From assembly GCF_004363175.1 (NCBI RefSeq), contig NZ_SNYR01000003.1, positions 5,001-69,000 of the forward strand: a stretch of 64,000 bases of DNA, in the 5' to 3' direction. This DNA is from Maritalea mobilis (lineage in GTDB: Bacteria; Pseudomonadota; Alphaproteobacteria; Rhizobiales; Devosiaceae). Both the position numbers and the translations under genes were made by a program. The notes under the pieces were generated by a model, which saw only the letters and a program-made list of their open reading frames with translations, was not told the DNA's origin and did not search any database. Positions 1 to 7,240 of this stretch are shown piece after piece (position 1 is the stretch's first letter; each line of letters starts with the position of its first letter).

Positions 1-140
1 CAAACGTTATTCCGTACTACTAGGTAGGTTCCCACGCGTTACTCACCCGTCTGCCACTCCCTCCGAAGAGAGCGTTCGACTTGCATGTGTTAAGCCTGCC
101 GCCAGCGTTCGTTCTGAGCCAGGATCAAACTCTCAAGTTT
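1..140 (-). rRNA. rrs: 16S ribosomal RNA, 5' end (partial)
   Basis: Read on the minus strand, this stretch holds the universal start of 16S rRNA: AGAGTTTGATCCTGGCTCAG, then the block ending in ACACATGCAAGTCGAACG and the GTGAGTAACGCGTGGGAACC stretch typical of alphaproteobacteria. Only the first ~140 bases are present and the gene continues past the left edge of the window. The 5' end is placed by comparison with the standard 16S start and could be off by a few bases. It is the first gene of an rRNA operon transcribed leftward from the two promoters at 452-603. Confidence 0.97.
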
Positions 141-149
141 GATATGACT

Positions 150-221
150 ATTTACGACGCAATGCACGTTCTTGACGAGGACACCACTTGTCACAAATGC
201 GTTTCTCAACGCATCGTAAAT
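150..221 (-). other. rRNA leader stem upstream of 16S
   Basis: ATTTACGA at 150-157 is complementary to TCGTAAAT at 214-221, and an inner hairpin (AAATGCGTT / AACGCAT) lies inside the arm. This gives a long imperfect stem in the transcribed leader just before the 16S 5' end. Such stems take part in rRNA folding or processing; the exact role here is inferred. There is no coding gene in 141-451. Confidence 0.5.
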
Positions 222-330
222 TTGGTGTTCTCTTAGTAGAAACGTACACCCATCGAAGTCTTGATGATCAGCTAAAAGCCGATCCGCAAGGACCTCGCCG
301 TCCACGTTTCCCTTTCTTCTCTCATTCACA

Positions 331-358
331 ATGTCAAAGAACCGACGATTAAATCGTC
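331..358 (-). promoter_or_regulatory. boxB-boxA-like antitermination site in the rRNA leader
   Basis: On the minus strand a perfect 6-bp hairpin (GACGAT-TTA-ATCGTC, 344-358) is followed directly by GGTTCTTTGACAT (331-343). The latter matches the boxA-like element seen in alphaproteobacterial rRNA leaders, and the following GAAAGGGAAACGTGGACGG is also typical of them. The hairpin-then-boxA order fits a Nus-factor antitermination site that keeps RNA polymerase going through the untranslated operon. The assignment is by motif only. Confidence 0.6.
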
Positions 359-451
359 CACGATTTCCCGAGCAAGCAAGCCCACTCTTTAAATCTGAAA
401 TCTTGAAAATTAAACATTCAAAGCTGAACATTTAACACTCAAGAGATGCGG

Positions 452-480
452 TTGATAATGCTTTAAATTCGCCTTGTCAA
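452..480 (-). promoter_or_regulatory. rRNA promoter P2 (proximal)
   Basis: The minus strand reads TTGACA (475-480), exactly 17 bases, then TATCAA (452-457). The -35 is a perfect sigma-70 match and the -10 fits 4 of 6 positions. It lies ~310 bases upstream of the 16S 5' end and ahead of the boxB/boxA-like leader, so its transcript would carry that site. Confidence 0.6.
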
Positions 481-574
481 CACCCTATCTGAAATTTAAA
501 TTTTCATTTATTTTTCAGCTAGTTATCTGAGTTCCGCTGGTGTCTTGCGACCCCGTTTCCCTCAGCGCTCGGGG

Positions 575-603
575 GTTATAGGGCGGGGGCATTTCAGAGT
601 CAA
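575..603 (-). promoter_or_regulatory. rRNA promoter P1 (distal, strong)
   Basis: The minus strand reads TTGACT (598-603), 17 bases, then TATAAC (575-580), followed by a very G+C-rich discriminator (CCCCGAGCGC). A near-consensus promoter with a GC discriminator is the classic design of growth-rate and ppGpp-controlled rRNA promoters. With P2 it forms a tandem pair 123 bp apart. Function is inferred from sequence. Confidence 0.75.
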
Positions 604-645
604 CAGCCCTTTTTCAAAAAGATGAACTTTTTTTGACATTGCCGC

Positions 646-670
646 AAAAAGCCCGATTTTCGGGCCTTTT
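646..670. terminator. Bidirectional hairpin between the rRNA promoters and the M23 gene
   Basis: A perfect 6-bp stem (GCCCGA-TTT-TCGGGC, 651-665) is flanked by AAAAA on the left and CTTTT on the right, so either strand would give a hairpin followed by a short U run. It sits between two divergent transcription units, where no transcript is expected to end. It may insulate the rRNA promoters from upstream readthrough. Confidence 0.45.
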
Positions 671-880
671 CACCCTGTCTTTTTATCCACCCCGCACCGC
701 ACCATTATAAAGAGGGCCAATAAAGCCCCATTTGACCGATTTTTGCCGCATTTAATCCGCAAAAGGACAGAGCTGGTTGGCACACTCTATATATAGTGCC
801 GCATTTGAGGCCATAAATTTGCGCTTTAACGCAAGTCTGTGCCATATAAACGCTGCAAACAAATCAAAGGAGCTGGCTGC

Positions 881-2842
881 GTGACACCTGTTCAATTCAA
901 ACAGCACAAAATGCTTTTGAAATCTGCGGGCTATCGCGATGCACCAGCTTTGACACTAAATTCCCATGATGGACATATGCCCCATGGACGCGAGATCTCG
1001 CTTTCATGGTTGAGCGGCACCATTCTAACAGGGGTGACCGGTGTACTTTTGATGGCAAGCGCGCTCTATGTGTCCTTTGACGGCCGCGGCACATTTGCAA
1101 CGCCCTATGCCTCTTTAAGCCCAACCTTGGCAGAAGACATCAACACGCCAAGTTCTGACAGCAAGTTGGTGACCAAGAAGTCTGATCGTGTGCGGCCCGT
1201 TGCGGCCACCCGATCAGACCGCGAGATCATTGAAGCCAGCATTCGCGAAACAGTTGATGGCGCGGACCGTATCCGCCGCCAACCCTTTATTCGAATCAAC
1301 GCGACCTTGGCCACATCGGCCACAGCGCTTTCCGCCGACATTCCCAAATATGACCCGGTGGCGTTGCTGCGCAAAAACCAACCCATCGCTTTGGCCGAAG
1401 ATGCCCGCACCATCAATACTGATATTTATGGCGCCGAAGTAGAGGGCGAAGTCACTGTTAAAGAGGCAAGCCTCAATATCAACTTCGCGCCCGAACCCGC
1501 CATTGATGATCGGTTGGCCGCTGAATATGTGCGCACCACAGTGGAAGGCGCCTTTTCCGGCTCCGATTCTATTGCCCTGGCATATGCGGCAGAAAATGTA
1601 CCGGGCCTGCGCGAGCTTTCCGTAGAATCTGACGGTTTCTCCTCTGTCGCACAAAATGTATCTATTGTGCCGAAGTCTCCTGCATCGACCAACGAAACCG
1701 CACGGACGGAACGGATCATCTCCGTGCGACAAACTGCGCCCATTGGCGATGTATTGTCTAAAAACGGTTTTACCGAGCAAATGGTGACCGCGATTGAACG
1801 GACAATGCGGTCCGTAAACCCCTCAACTGAAGTGCGTGAGGGATTCCGGATGCGTATCCTTTTCGGGCTAGAGCCCGGCACTGAAACGCAAATCCCCTAT
1901 TTGCTCAGCCTTTATAATGCAGATGAGCGCCATCTGGTCACCGTCGCCCGCACCGACCAAGGGCGTTATGTGTTGGGTGCCCCACCTCCAGGCATTGATT
2001 TGCCCGATGAGGACACGGAAGAAATTAACGTTGCCAACCTGCCTTCGCTTTATCGGTCAATCTATGAAACAGGCCGCAAGTTGGACTTGAAAGATGCGAC
2101 CATTGAGCGAATCGTAGCCATGTTTGCTTATGATCTCGATCTGACCAAAAAGATTGCACCGGGTGATCAAATCCAAATTCTGCAAACCGAAGCGGATACC
2201 CATGGGCACAAGGAATTGCTCTATATCGGGTTGAAGCTAGCCGGCACAGAGCGGCATATGTATCGTTTCCAGACCGAAGATGGCTTGGTTGATTATTTCG
2301 ATGAGAATGGCCAAACGGGCAAGAAGTTCTTGATGCGGCGTCCACTCGAAGGTGGTGGGCGGTTGCGCTCAAATTACGGCTATCGAATCCACCCGATCTT
2401 TAAAACCCGCAAACTGCACACTGGCGTTGATCTTTCCGCCCGCACCGGCACACCGATTTATGCTGGCGGCGATGGCGTTGTGAAACGCGCGCAGTGGGTT
2501 TCAGGCTATGGTCGCTATGTGGAGCTGAACCACGCAAACGGCTATCAAACCGCCTATGCTCACATGAACCGTATCGCCGATGGCATGAGCCCCGGCACGC
2601 GCGTACGGCAGGGTCAGATTATTGGCTATGTGGGCTCAACAGGTTACTCAACTGGCCCTCACCTGCACTATGAAATCAAGATTAACGGCCGGACGGTCGA
2701 TCCTCTAAGCGTGCGTTTGCCGCGGGACAAATCGCTGCCGAACCAATATCGCGCCAAATTTGACCAGACCATCGCGCAGATCAACGATCTGATGTCACGC
2801 GAACCATCTGCACCAATCAATGTGGCACAAGCGGGCAACTAA
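881..2842 (+). CDS. M23 family peptidoglycan endopeptidase, membrane-anchored
   Basis: A predicted zinc metallopeptidase that cuts peptide cross-links in peptidoglycan, acting in the periplasm. With the start used here the protein has 653 residues. One membrane segment lies near residues 43-66, followed by a long low-similarity region and a C-terminal LytM/M23 domain. The zinc and catalytic motifs are visible: HTGVD (H513, D517) and HLHYE (H594, H596). I chose GTG at 881 because AAAGGAG lies at 866-872 with ideal spacing; the frame stays open upstream to a GTG at 839 that lacks such a site. It diverges from the rRNA operon. M23 proteins with this layout include both active enzymes and amidase activators; intact motifs favour an enzyme. 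Confidence 0.88.
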   Translation: MTPVQFKQHKMLLKSAGYRDAPALTLNSHDGHMPHGREISLSWLSGTILTGVTGVLLMASALYVSFDGRGTFATPYASLSPTLAEDINTPSSDSKLVTKKSDRVRPVAATRSDREIIEASIRETVDGADRIRRQPFIRINATLATSATALSADIPKYDPVALLRKNQPIALAEDARTINTDIYGAEVEGEVTVKEASLNINFAPEPAIDDRLAAEYVRTTVEGAFSGSDSIALAYAAENVPGLRELSVESDGFSSVAQNVSIVPKSPASTNETARTERIISVRQTAPIGDVLSKNGFTEQMVTAIERTMRSVNPSTEVREGFRMRILFGLEPGTETQIPYLLSLYNADERHLVTVARTDQGRYVLGAPPPGIDLPDEDTEEINVANLPSLYRSIYETGRKLDLKDATIERIVAMFAYDLDLTKKIAPGDQIQILQTEADTHGHKELLYIGLKLAGTERHMYRFQTEDGLVDYFDENGQTGKKFLMRRPLEGGGRLRSNYGYRIHPIFKTRKLHTGVDLSARTGTPIYAGGDGVVKRAQWVSGYGRYVELNHANGYQTAYAHMNRIADGMSPGTRVRQGQIIGYVGSTGYSTGPHLHYEIKINGRTVDPLSVRLPRDKSLPNQYRAKFDQTIAQINDLMSREPSAPINVAQAGN

Positions 2843-2849
2843 GCCCGCT
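2830..2849 (+). terminator. Hairpin over the M23 stop codon
   Basis: AGCGGGC (2830-2836) pairs with GCCCGCT (2843-2849) around a 6-base loop that contains the stop codon. No long T run follows, so it is at best a weak terminator between this gene and the convergent CBS gene. Confidence 0.35.
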
Positions 2850-2867
2850 CGGCAATTTGTTCGAAAA

Positions 2868-3296
2868 TTACGAAGCGATGTAATCGCGAAGAGCTGCTGC
2901 TTCACGCTCGGCCTGTTCAATCTTGCGTTTCACAATATCGCCGATCGAAACCAGCCCCAACAGCTTACCGCCTTCAACAACTGGCATGTGGCGTATGCGC
3001 CGCTTGGACATGGTGCCCATCACCTCGTCAACACTGGCGTCACGCGAGCAGGTGAACGGATCACGGGTCATGCATTTCTCTAAACCGCTTTCTAACGCGG
3101 CAGCGCCATGCTCGCGCAAGCGGCGCACAATATCGCGCTCAGACAGAATGCCAACCACATCACCATTTGCCGCAGTGATCACCACCACACCAATATTGTT
3201 TTCGCCCAGCATATCCACCGCCTGTGCCACAGGCGCAGCTTCGGGCAATGTGAAAACTTGGTTGCCTTTTTCCTCTAAAATATCACCGATTCGCAT
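2868..3296 (-). CDS. CBS-domain-pair protein
   Basis: A 142-residue cytoplasmic protein made almost wholly of two CBS motifs (about residues 10-65 and 75-130), with the typical endings VGILSERDIVRRL and LGLVSIGDIVKRKIE. CBS pairs bind adenosine nucleotides and act as energy sensors. Stand-alone two-CBS proteins of this length are common in alphaproteobacteria, often with unknown partners. The upstream AGGAGGACATC reading into ATG gives a clear ribosome-binding site. It is convergent with the M23 gene and stands alone. The 250 bases upstream (3297-3547) hold no gene I can support. Confidence 0.85.
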   Translation of the reverse strand: MRIGDILEEKGNQVFTLPEAAPVAQAVDMLGENNIGVVVITAANGDVVGILSERDIVRRLREHGAAALESGLEKCMTRDPFTCSRDASVDEVMGTMSKRRIRHMPVVEGGKLLGLVSIGDIVKRKIEQAEREAAALRDYIAS

Positions 3297-3547
3297 GATG
3301 TCCTCCTCATCCCAATGATGGCTCTAAGTATAATTTGAAATTGCACGCCCGCTGGCCCGGCGCAATGCAGCCGGAAAATATGAAGTTAAGCAGGCAGTGG
3401 AGGCATTTATCTCTGCAATATGGAAGCGCCCGGCCAAATATGGTCGAACGCGATTTGATCAAATATGGCACATCGACTCTTGTCGCTTTACCCATGCAGC
3501 ATTGCACTCCTTAAACACAGAATAAGCTGAAAAGAGAAGGCGCGCAA

Positions 3548-4078
3548 TTAGGCCAATTGGCCAAAGCGTTTTGTGCTAGCGTGCTGGCCTGTTTGCGTTG
3601 TCCAAAACGCAAATCCCGCCAAGAAAGCCTGATAAGGCACCCGAACCAGCAAATAGGCCGGCCCCATTTCTGCGCCGCCAAAAGGAATATAGTTCAAAGC
3701 GGCATAAATATTGGCAGGCAAAAAGCCGATCAGCATGGCGATAATCGCCCACCCCATCAGGCGTGTCACCGGATTGTACAAAACTGCCAAGCCCAAGCCG
3801 ATTTCTAGAAACCCAGTGAGCACCACAATATATTCGCGGAACGGTACAAATTCAGGCAGCATCACCGCCATTGCCATCGGATCAGTGAAGTGCGCGCTTG
3901 CCGTCATAAACAGGAATAGACACAAGCCCAGTCGACCCCAAAACTGAGGTTCATATCTACGCTCCAGCCCAAACAACTGCCCAATGTGGAAAAACAATAA
4001 AGGCCCGAGCAGCGCCAATGTTAAAAAGATCAAATTTTTGAATGGCGCTAGGCCAGCCAACAACTCATCGAAAACCAT
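3548..4078 (-). CDS. DoxX family membrane protein
   Basis: A 176-residue inner-membrane protein with four hydrophobic segments and the DoxX-type pattern (TALLGPLLFFHIGQ near the N terminus, then EYIVVLTGFLEIGLGLAVL). DoxX proteins are linked to oxidoreductase and redox-stress functions, but no reaction can be assigned. I start it at 4078, preceded by GAGG at good spacing; the frame stays open for another 49 codons upstream, overlapping the VOC gene, and that extension looks non-coding. It lies 131 bp downstream of the VOC gene on the same strand and is probably co-transcribed with it. Confidence 0.75.
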   Translation of the reverse strand: MVFDELLAGLAPFKNLIFLTLALLGPLLFFHIGQLFGLERRYEPQFWGRLGLCLFLFMTASAHFTDPMAMAVMLPEFVPFREYIVVLTGFLEIGLGLAVLYNPVTRLMGWAIIAMLIGFLPANIYAALNYIPFGGAEMGPAYLLVRVPYQAFLAGFAFWTTQTGQHASTKRFGQLA

Positions 4079-4209
4079 TTCAGTACCTCGCAATTTTTGG
4101 TTGCCGACTGAAATGATGGAAACTGAAGAATTTGAAAGGTGATATGCGCCAATGGCGAGGAAAATTCGCCATTGGAAAGGGCGCGATTCGCGATGCGCGA
4201 GTAGATTTC

Positions 4210-4542
4210 CTACGTTTCGGACCAAACCGCCAGAATATTGCCACCGGGTTCTTTGAAGTGAAAACGTCGACCACCGGGAAATGAAAAGATCGGCTTCACA
4301 ATCTCCGCCCCATTGGTCTGTACCTGCTCCAATGTTGCTTCTAACTGGTCCGTTTTCAAAATCACCAACGGCGCCTCAATCGTTTCAGCGCGCTCTAACC
4401 CACCGGTAACCCCGGCATCACGAATTTCCGAATAGTCCGGACCATAATCCACATAGGACCAGCCGAAGGCTTTCTCAAAAAATGACTTAGATTGCTCAAA
4501 CTGATTGGATTGAAATTCAATATAGTCGATCTCTAATTTCAT
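4210..4542 (-). CDS. VOC (glyoxalase/bleomycin-resistance fold) protein
   Basis: A 110-residue single-module VOC protein, beginning IDYIEFQSNQFEQSKSFFEKAFGW and ending EPGGNILAVW, both typical of this superfamily (glyoxalases, dioxygenases, resistance proteins). The substrate cannot be read from sequence. Its start is preceded by GGAGCTGTTATG, a good ribosome-binding site. It is the first gene of a likely two-gene unit with the DoxX gene, and a GTTC-N7-GTTC element lies just upstream of the start. Confidence 0.8.
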   Translation of the reverse strand: MKLEIDYIEFQSNQFEQSKSFFEKAFGWSYVDYGPDYSEIRDAGVTGGLERAETIEAPLVILKTDQLEATLEQVQTNGAEIVKPIFSFPGGRRFHFKEPGGNILAVWSET

Positions 4543-4558
4543 AACAGCTCCACTTATT

Positions 4559-4573
4559 GTTCTGTATTTGTTC
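4559..4573. promoter_or_regulatory. LexA-box-like motif GTTC-N7-GTTC upstream of the VOC gene
   Basis: GTTC at 4559-4562 and GTTC at 4570-4573 are separated by exactly seven bases. This direct repeat is the known alphaproteobacterial SOS (LexA) operator. It lies 17 bases upstream of the VOC start codon, where a repressor would block expression. With only eight fixed bases, about two chance copies are expected in 64 kb, so it is suggestive only. Confidence 0.35.
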
Positions 4574-5062
4574 TATTTCGAACGTACTCAGGAGTCAATC
4601 AAGCCAACACAAATGGTGCCGCAACCGATGGCGCAGCGATAAATGTGGGGCACGAGGCACGCAACGTCTCGAATCAGATCTGCAGAATAAGGAGACATTT
4701 TACACCTCATGCGACTGGTTTTGCGCATCACCTTTTAGCCTGCCGGGCTGCTTACCCAATGTTCCCGCAATACCCAACTAGCATCGGCCCCCGGCGTAGG
4801 GCTCACTCTATAAGGAGCGACAGATTCTGCGTCCAAATTTTGCACCAACCTCTTCTTCATCACATAGAGGATGTACCGCCACTGCCCGTCGACAGCCCAC
4901 GCGGCCAAAAGAAGATGACTTTATTATAGGGCGAAATCTCCCCCCGGAGATAAGTTTGTGATGTTTTTGCCTGAGAAGAAAATGAATGACGATAAATCAA
5001 CCAGTTGGCAAATTGAGCAATTCCGCCAACCAGGAATTAAGCGATTTTTGCCCGCGCAAGCC
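4574..5062. other. 489-bp region without a supportable gene
   Basis: Only short, overlapping open frames are present and none has protein-like composition or a good ribosome-binding site. I see a small TCTCC-CCCC-GGAGA hairpin near 4937 without a T run, and nothing else. It lies between the VOC promoter and the end of the LysR gene, and may carry remnants or an untranslated RNA I cannot recognise. Confidence 0.6.
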
Positions 5063-5989
5063 TCACCCCATCCGGCGCAAATCCGGCGAAATCGAAATGC
5101 CCGGCGCCGTGGCGAGTTTTTCGATCAACACCTCCTGAAACAATTTGGCGCGCGCCGTGTTGTGCACCTCCTCACGCTGCACCAAATAAAGCGGTTTTGG
5201 CACCGGACGACAGCCGGGCAAAACCTCCTCATAAACACCGCTGTCCAGAAAATTCTGCACAAAATAGAGGGGCGCTTTTGTAAAGCCCAACCCTTTTTCA
5301 AGCGCATGCGCAATCAGATTCGGGTGATCCGCCGTCAAACTCGGCGTAACCGGGACAGAAAGATTCTGCCCCTCATAGGTGACCGCAACCATGGCCTGCT
5401 CTGTATCATCACGATATTGAATAAAATCCAGATTTTGCAACTCCCTGGGTGAGTGTGGGCGCCCCGCTCGATCCAAATAGGCTGGGGTTGCCGCCAACAC
5501 TGACTGCACCACACCAATTTTACGCCCGATTCCACGGCCCTGTCCCGGTGAACCAAAGCGAATGGCAAAATCAACATTGTCTTTTTCCAGATCAATCAAG
5601 GCATCAGAGATCACTAAATCGACTTTGAGATCGCGATGTTGCGCCTTTAGCGCAATCACGACTTCTCCCAAATAAGTTTGGCTCAAAGATTGTCCCGCTG
5701 TAATGCGAATATGTCCCGAAATAGTCCCCTGCAGGGAATCCAATTCAACGCGCATTTCATCCAGCGCCTGTCCGATTTTTTGACCAAAACCATAGGCTAC
5801 CTGTCCCGCCATCGTCGGCTGAACGCCAGCACGGTTTCGGATCAACAATGTTTGGCCGTAGGCAAGTTCGAGGGATTTGACTTTTTGCGAAACAGCGGGC
5901 TGGCTCACGCCGAGCGTTTTGGCGGCGCCAGTGAAGGAACCGGCGTCCACAGCCGCAACCAGACAGCGCAAAGGGTGCAGTTCATCCAT
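5063..5989 (-). CDS. LysR family transcriptional regulator
   Basis: A 308-residue regulator of normal LysR length. The N-terminal winged helix-turn-helix spans about residues 1-60 (GSFTGAAKTLGVSQPAVSQ), and a substrate-binding-like effector domain follows from about residue 90. LysR proteins usually bind next to their own promoter and control the divergent gene. Here that gene is the Tat-exported metallo-beta-lactamase-fold enzyme starting at 6088, and the 98-bp gap carries repeated palindromic elements. It most likely controls that gene in response to an unknown small molecule. Confidence 0.88.
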   Translation of the reverse strand: MDELHPLRCLVAAVDAGSFTGAAKTLGVSQPAVSQKVKSLELAYGQTLLIRNRAGVQPTMAGQVAYGFGQKIGQALDEMRVELDSLQGTISGHIRITAGQSLSQTYLGEVVIALKAQHRDLKVDLVISDALIDLEKDNVDFAIRFGSPGQGRGIGRKIGVVQSVLAATPAYLDRAGRPHSPRELQNLDFIQYRDDTEQAMVAVTYEGQNLSVPVTPSLTADHPNLIAHALEKGLGFTKAPLYFVQNFLDSGVYEEVLPGCRPVPKPLYLVQREEVHNTARAKLFQEVLIEKLATAPGISISPDLRRMG

Positions 5990-6042
5990 AAGTAATTCTT
6001 ATATCAATAATAAGGAATCGGGGAATTTTATATCCATAATAA
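5988..6042. promoter_or_regulatory. Probable LysR operator: duplicated TTATATCMATAATAA
   Basis: Two 15-bp elements, TTATATCAATAATAA (5999-6013) and TTATATCCATAATAA (6028-6042), differ at one base. Their centres are 29 bp apart, about three helical turns. Each has the TTAT-N7-ATAA palindrome, which fits the T-N11-A LysR box. A third inverted repeat (ATAAG-N5-CTTAT, 5988-6002) overlaps the LysR start codon. The layout suggests one set of sites serving both autoregulation and control of the divergent gene. Confidence 0.6.
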
Positions 6043-6056
6043 AAGCAATAGCTTCA

Positions 6057-6079
6057 CTTCAGTTTTAATTCAACTGAAG
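6057..6079 (+). promoter_or_regulatory. 8-bp inverted repeat directly before the MBL start codon
   Basis: CTTCAGTT (6057-6064) and AACTGAAG (6072-6079) are perfect complements around a 7-base loop and end 8 bases before the ATG at 6088. The right arm includes the GAAGAG that would serve as ribosome-binding site. It could be another protein-binding site, or an RNA hairpin limiting translation. Confidence 0.5.
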
Positions 6080-6087
6080 AGTTCAAC

Positions 6088-7098
6088 ATGCCTTTTACCC
6101 ATCATGATGCCAGCCTGAATCGGCGACACTTCCTTTCCGGAATAGCGGCCGCCCCCCTTGCCGTGGGCGCAAGCGCTCAGGCAATGGCAAACGAGACCAC
6201 CCCAAAAAACGCTCCCCACCAGCATCCACAAGCTGAAATATTCAAATATCAAATTGGCGACATCGAAGTGATTGCCATTGCAGATGGCTTCACCGCTTTG
6301 CCCAGCCAAGTCATGGTGGGTTTGGAACCAGAAGTGGCAGAACAGGCAGCGCGGTTGGCCTACAAAAACTACGACCCCAACATGATTCCCATCGCCATCA
6401 ACAGCTACATCGTGCGCACACGCAACAAGGTTATTGCCGTGGATGCAGGTGCCCCAAGTTTTCTCGGCCCAAATGTGGGCGCGTGGCAGGCGGGATTGGC
6501 CAAGGCCAATATTTCCTTGTCAAACATCGACATCATGTTCCTCACCCATATGCACACTGACCATGTCGCTGGCCTCGTGGGCGAGACGGGCGAAATGCAC
6601 ATGCCGCAAGCTGAGTTGATGCTTTCAGAAACAGAATGGGCACATTCATTTGATAATGAAAAACTGGCCTATCTGCCGAAGGAATTTGCGCCCATGATCC
6701 AATATGCGCGCGGGCAAACACTGCCCTATAAAGACCAGCGCACACTGCTGAGCATGGACAAAGAAACAGAAATCGCGCCCGGCGTGTTCAGTGTACCTCT
6801 GCCCGGCCACACAATGGGACATATGGGTATCAGAGTGGAAAGCCAGAACAAGAGCCTTATGATCTGGGGTGACATTATCCACAGCCCAACTTACCAATTC
6901 AGTCACCCTGAATGGTCAACCATCATCGACGCAGACCCGGCACTTTCAGCTCAAACGCGGACCAAACTTCTCGATCAAGCCGCCGCAGACCGCGCCATGG
7001 TCGCCGGCATGCATCTGGATTTCCCATCCTTGGGATATGTGGAACGTCACGAAAATAGCTATCGCTATGTCGCGGCCCCCCGAAATTATGGTCGCTAA
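6088..7098 (+). CDS. Tat-exported metallo-beta-lactamase-fold hydrolase
   Basis: A 336-residue protein with a twin-arginine signal (NRRHFLSG, R12-R13, then a hydrophobic stretch and ASAQAMA), so it is exported folded to the periplasm. The metallo-beta-lactamase zinc site is intact: THMHTDH (H154, H156, D158, H159), PGHTMGH and IWGDIIHSP. Family members hydrolyse esters, lactones (including quorum signals), sulfates or lactams; the substrate here cannot be told. It diverges from a LysR regulator that probably controls it. Two hairpin-type elements lie between the genes. Confidence 0.85.
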   Translation: MPFTHHDASLNRRHFLSGIAAAPLAVGASAQAMANETTPKNAPHQHPQAEIFKYQIGDIEVIAIADGFTALPSQVMVGLEPEVAEQAARLAYKNYDPNMIPIAINSYIVRTRNKVIAVDAGAPSFLGPNVGAWQAGLAKANISLSNIDIMFLTHMHTDHVAGLVGETGEMHMPQAELMLSETEWAHSFDNEKLAYLPKEFAPMIQYARGQTLPYKDQRTLLSMDKETEIAPGVFSVPLPGHTMGHMGIRVESQNKSLMIWGDIIHSPTYQFSHPEWSTIIDADPALSAQTRTKLLDQAAADRAMVAGMHLDFPSLGYVERHENSYRYVAAPRNYGR

Positions 7099-7173
7099 CA
7101 ACCAACTGCCCGGCACGAATGAGGGTGGTCGCCTGTCGATCACCGTCAAGTCGGGCAACGGGACATGAAATTA

Positions 7174-7212
7174 GGAAAAAAGAAAACCCGGCGCTCATAA
7201 AAGCACCGGGCT
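7174..7212 (-). terminator. Rho-independent terminator of clpB
   Basis: On the minus strand CCCGGTGC and GCGCCGGG form a stem (7187-7210, one mismatch) around an 8-base loop, followed by a T-rich run (7174-7186). It lies 30 bases past the clpB stop codon and separates clpB from the convergent MBL gene. Confidence 0.8.
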
Positions 7213-7240
7213 TCCTTCATCGTTGAGGAGGAGGGTTAGT

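Noticed and set aside
90-431. 113-codon open frame on the minus strand
   Set aside because: It covers the rRNA leader and the first bases of 16S rRNA, so it is untranslated RNA.
3307-3507. 66-codon minus-strand frame between the CBS and DoxX genes
   Set aside because: Composition is not protein-like, there is no ribosome-binding site, and no family is recognisable.
4557-4929. Overlapping short plus-strand frames in the gap after the VOC promoter
   Set aside because: Several frames are open at once, none has a good start signal, and the sequences look random.
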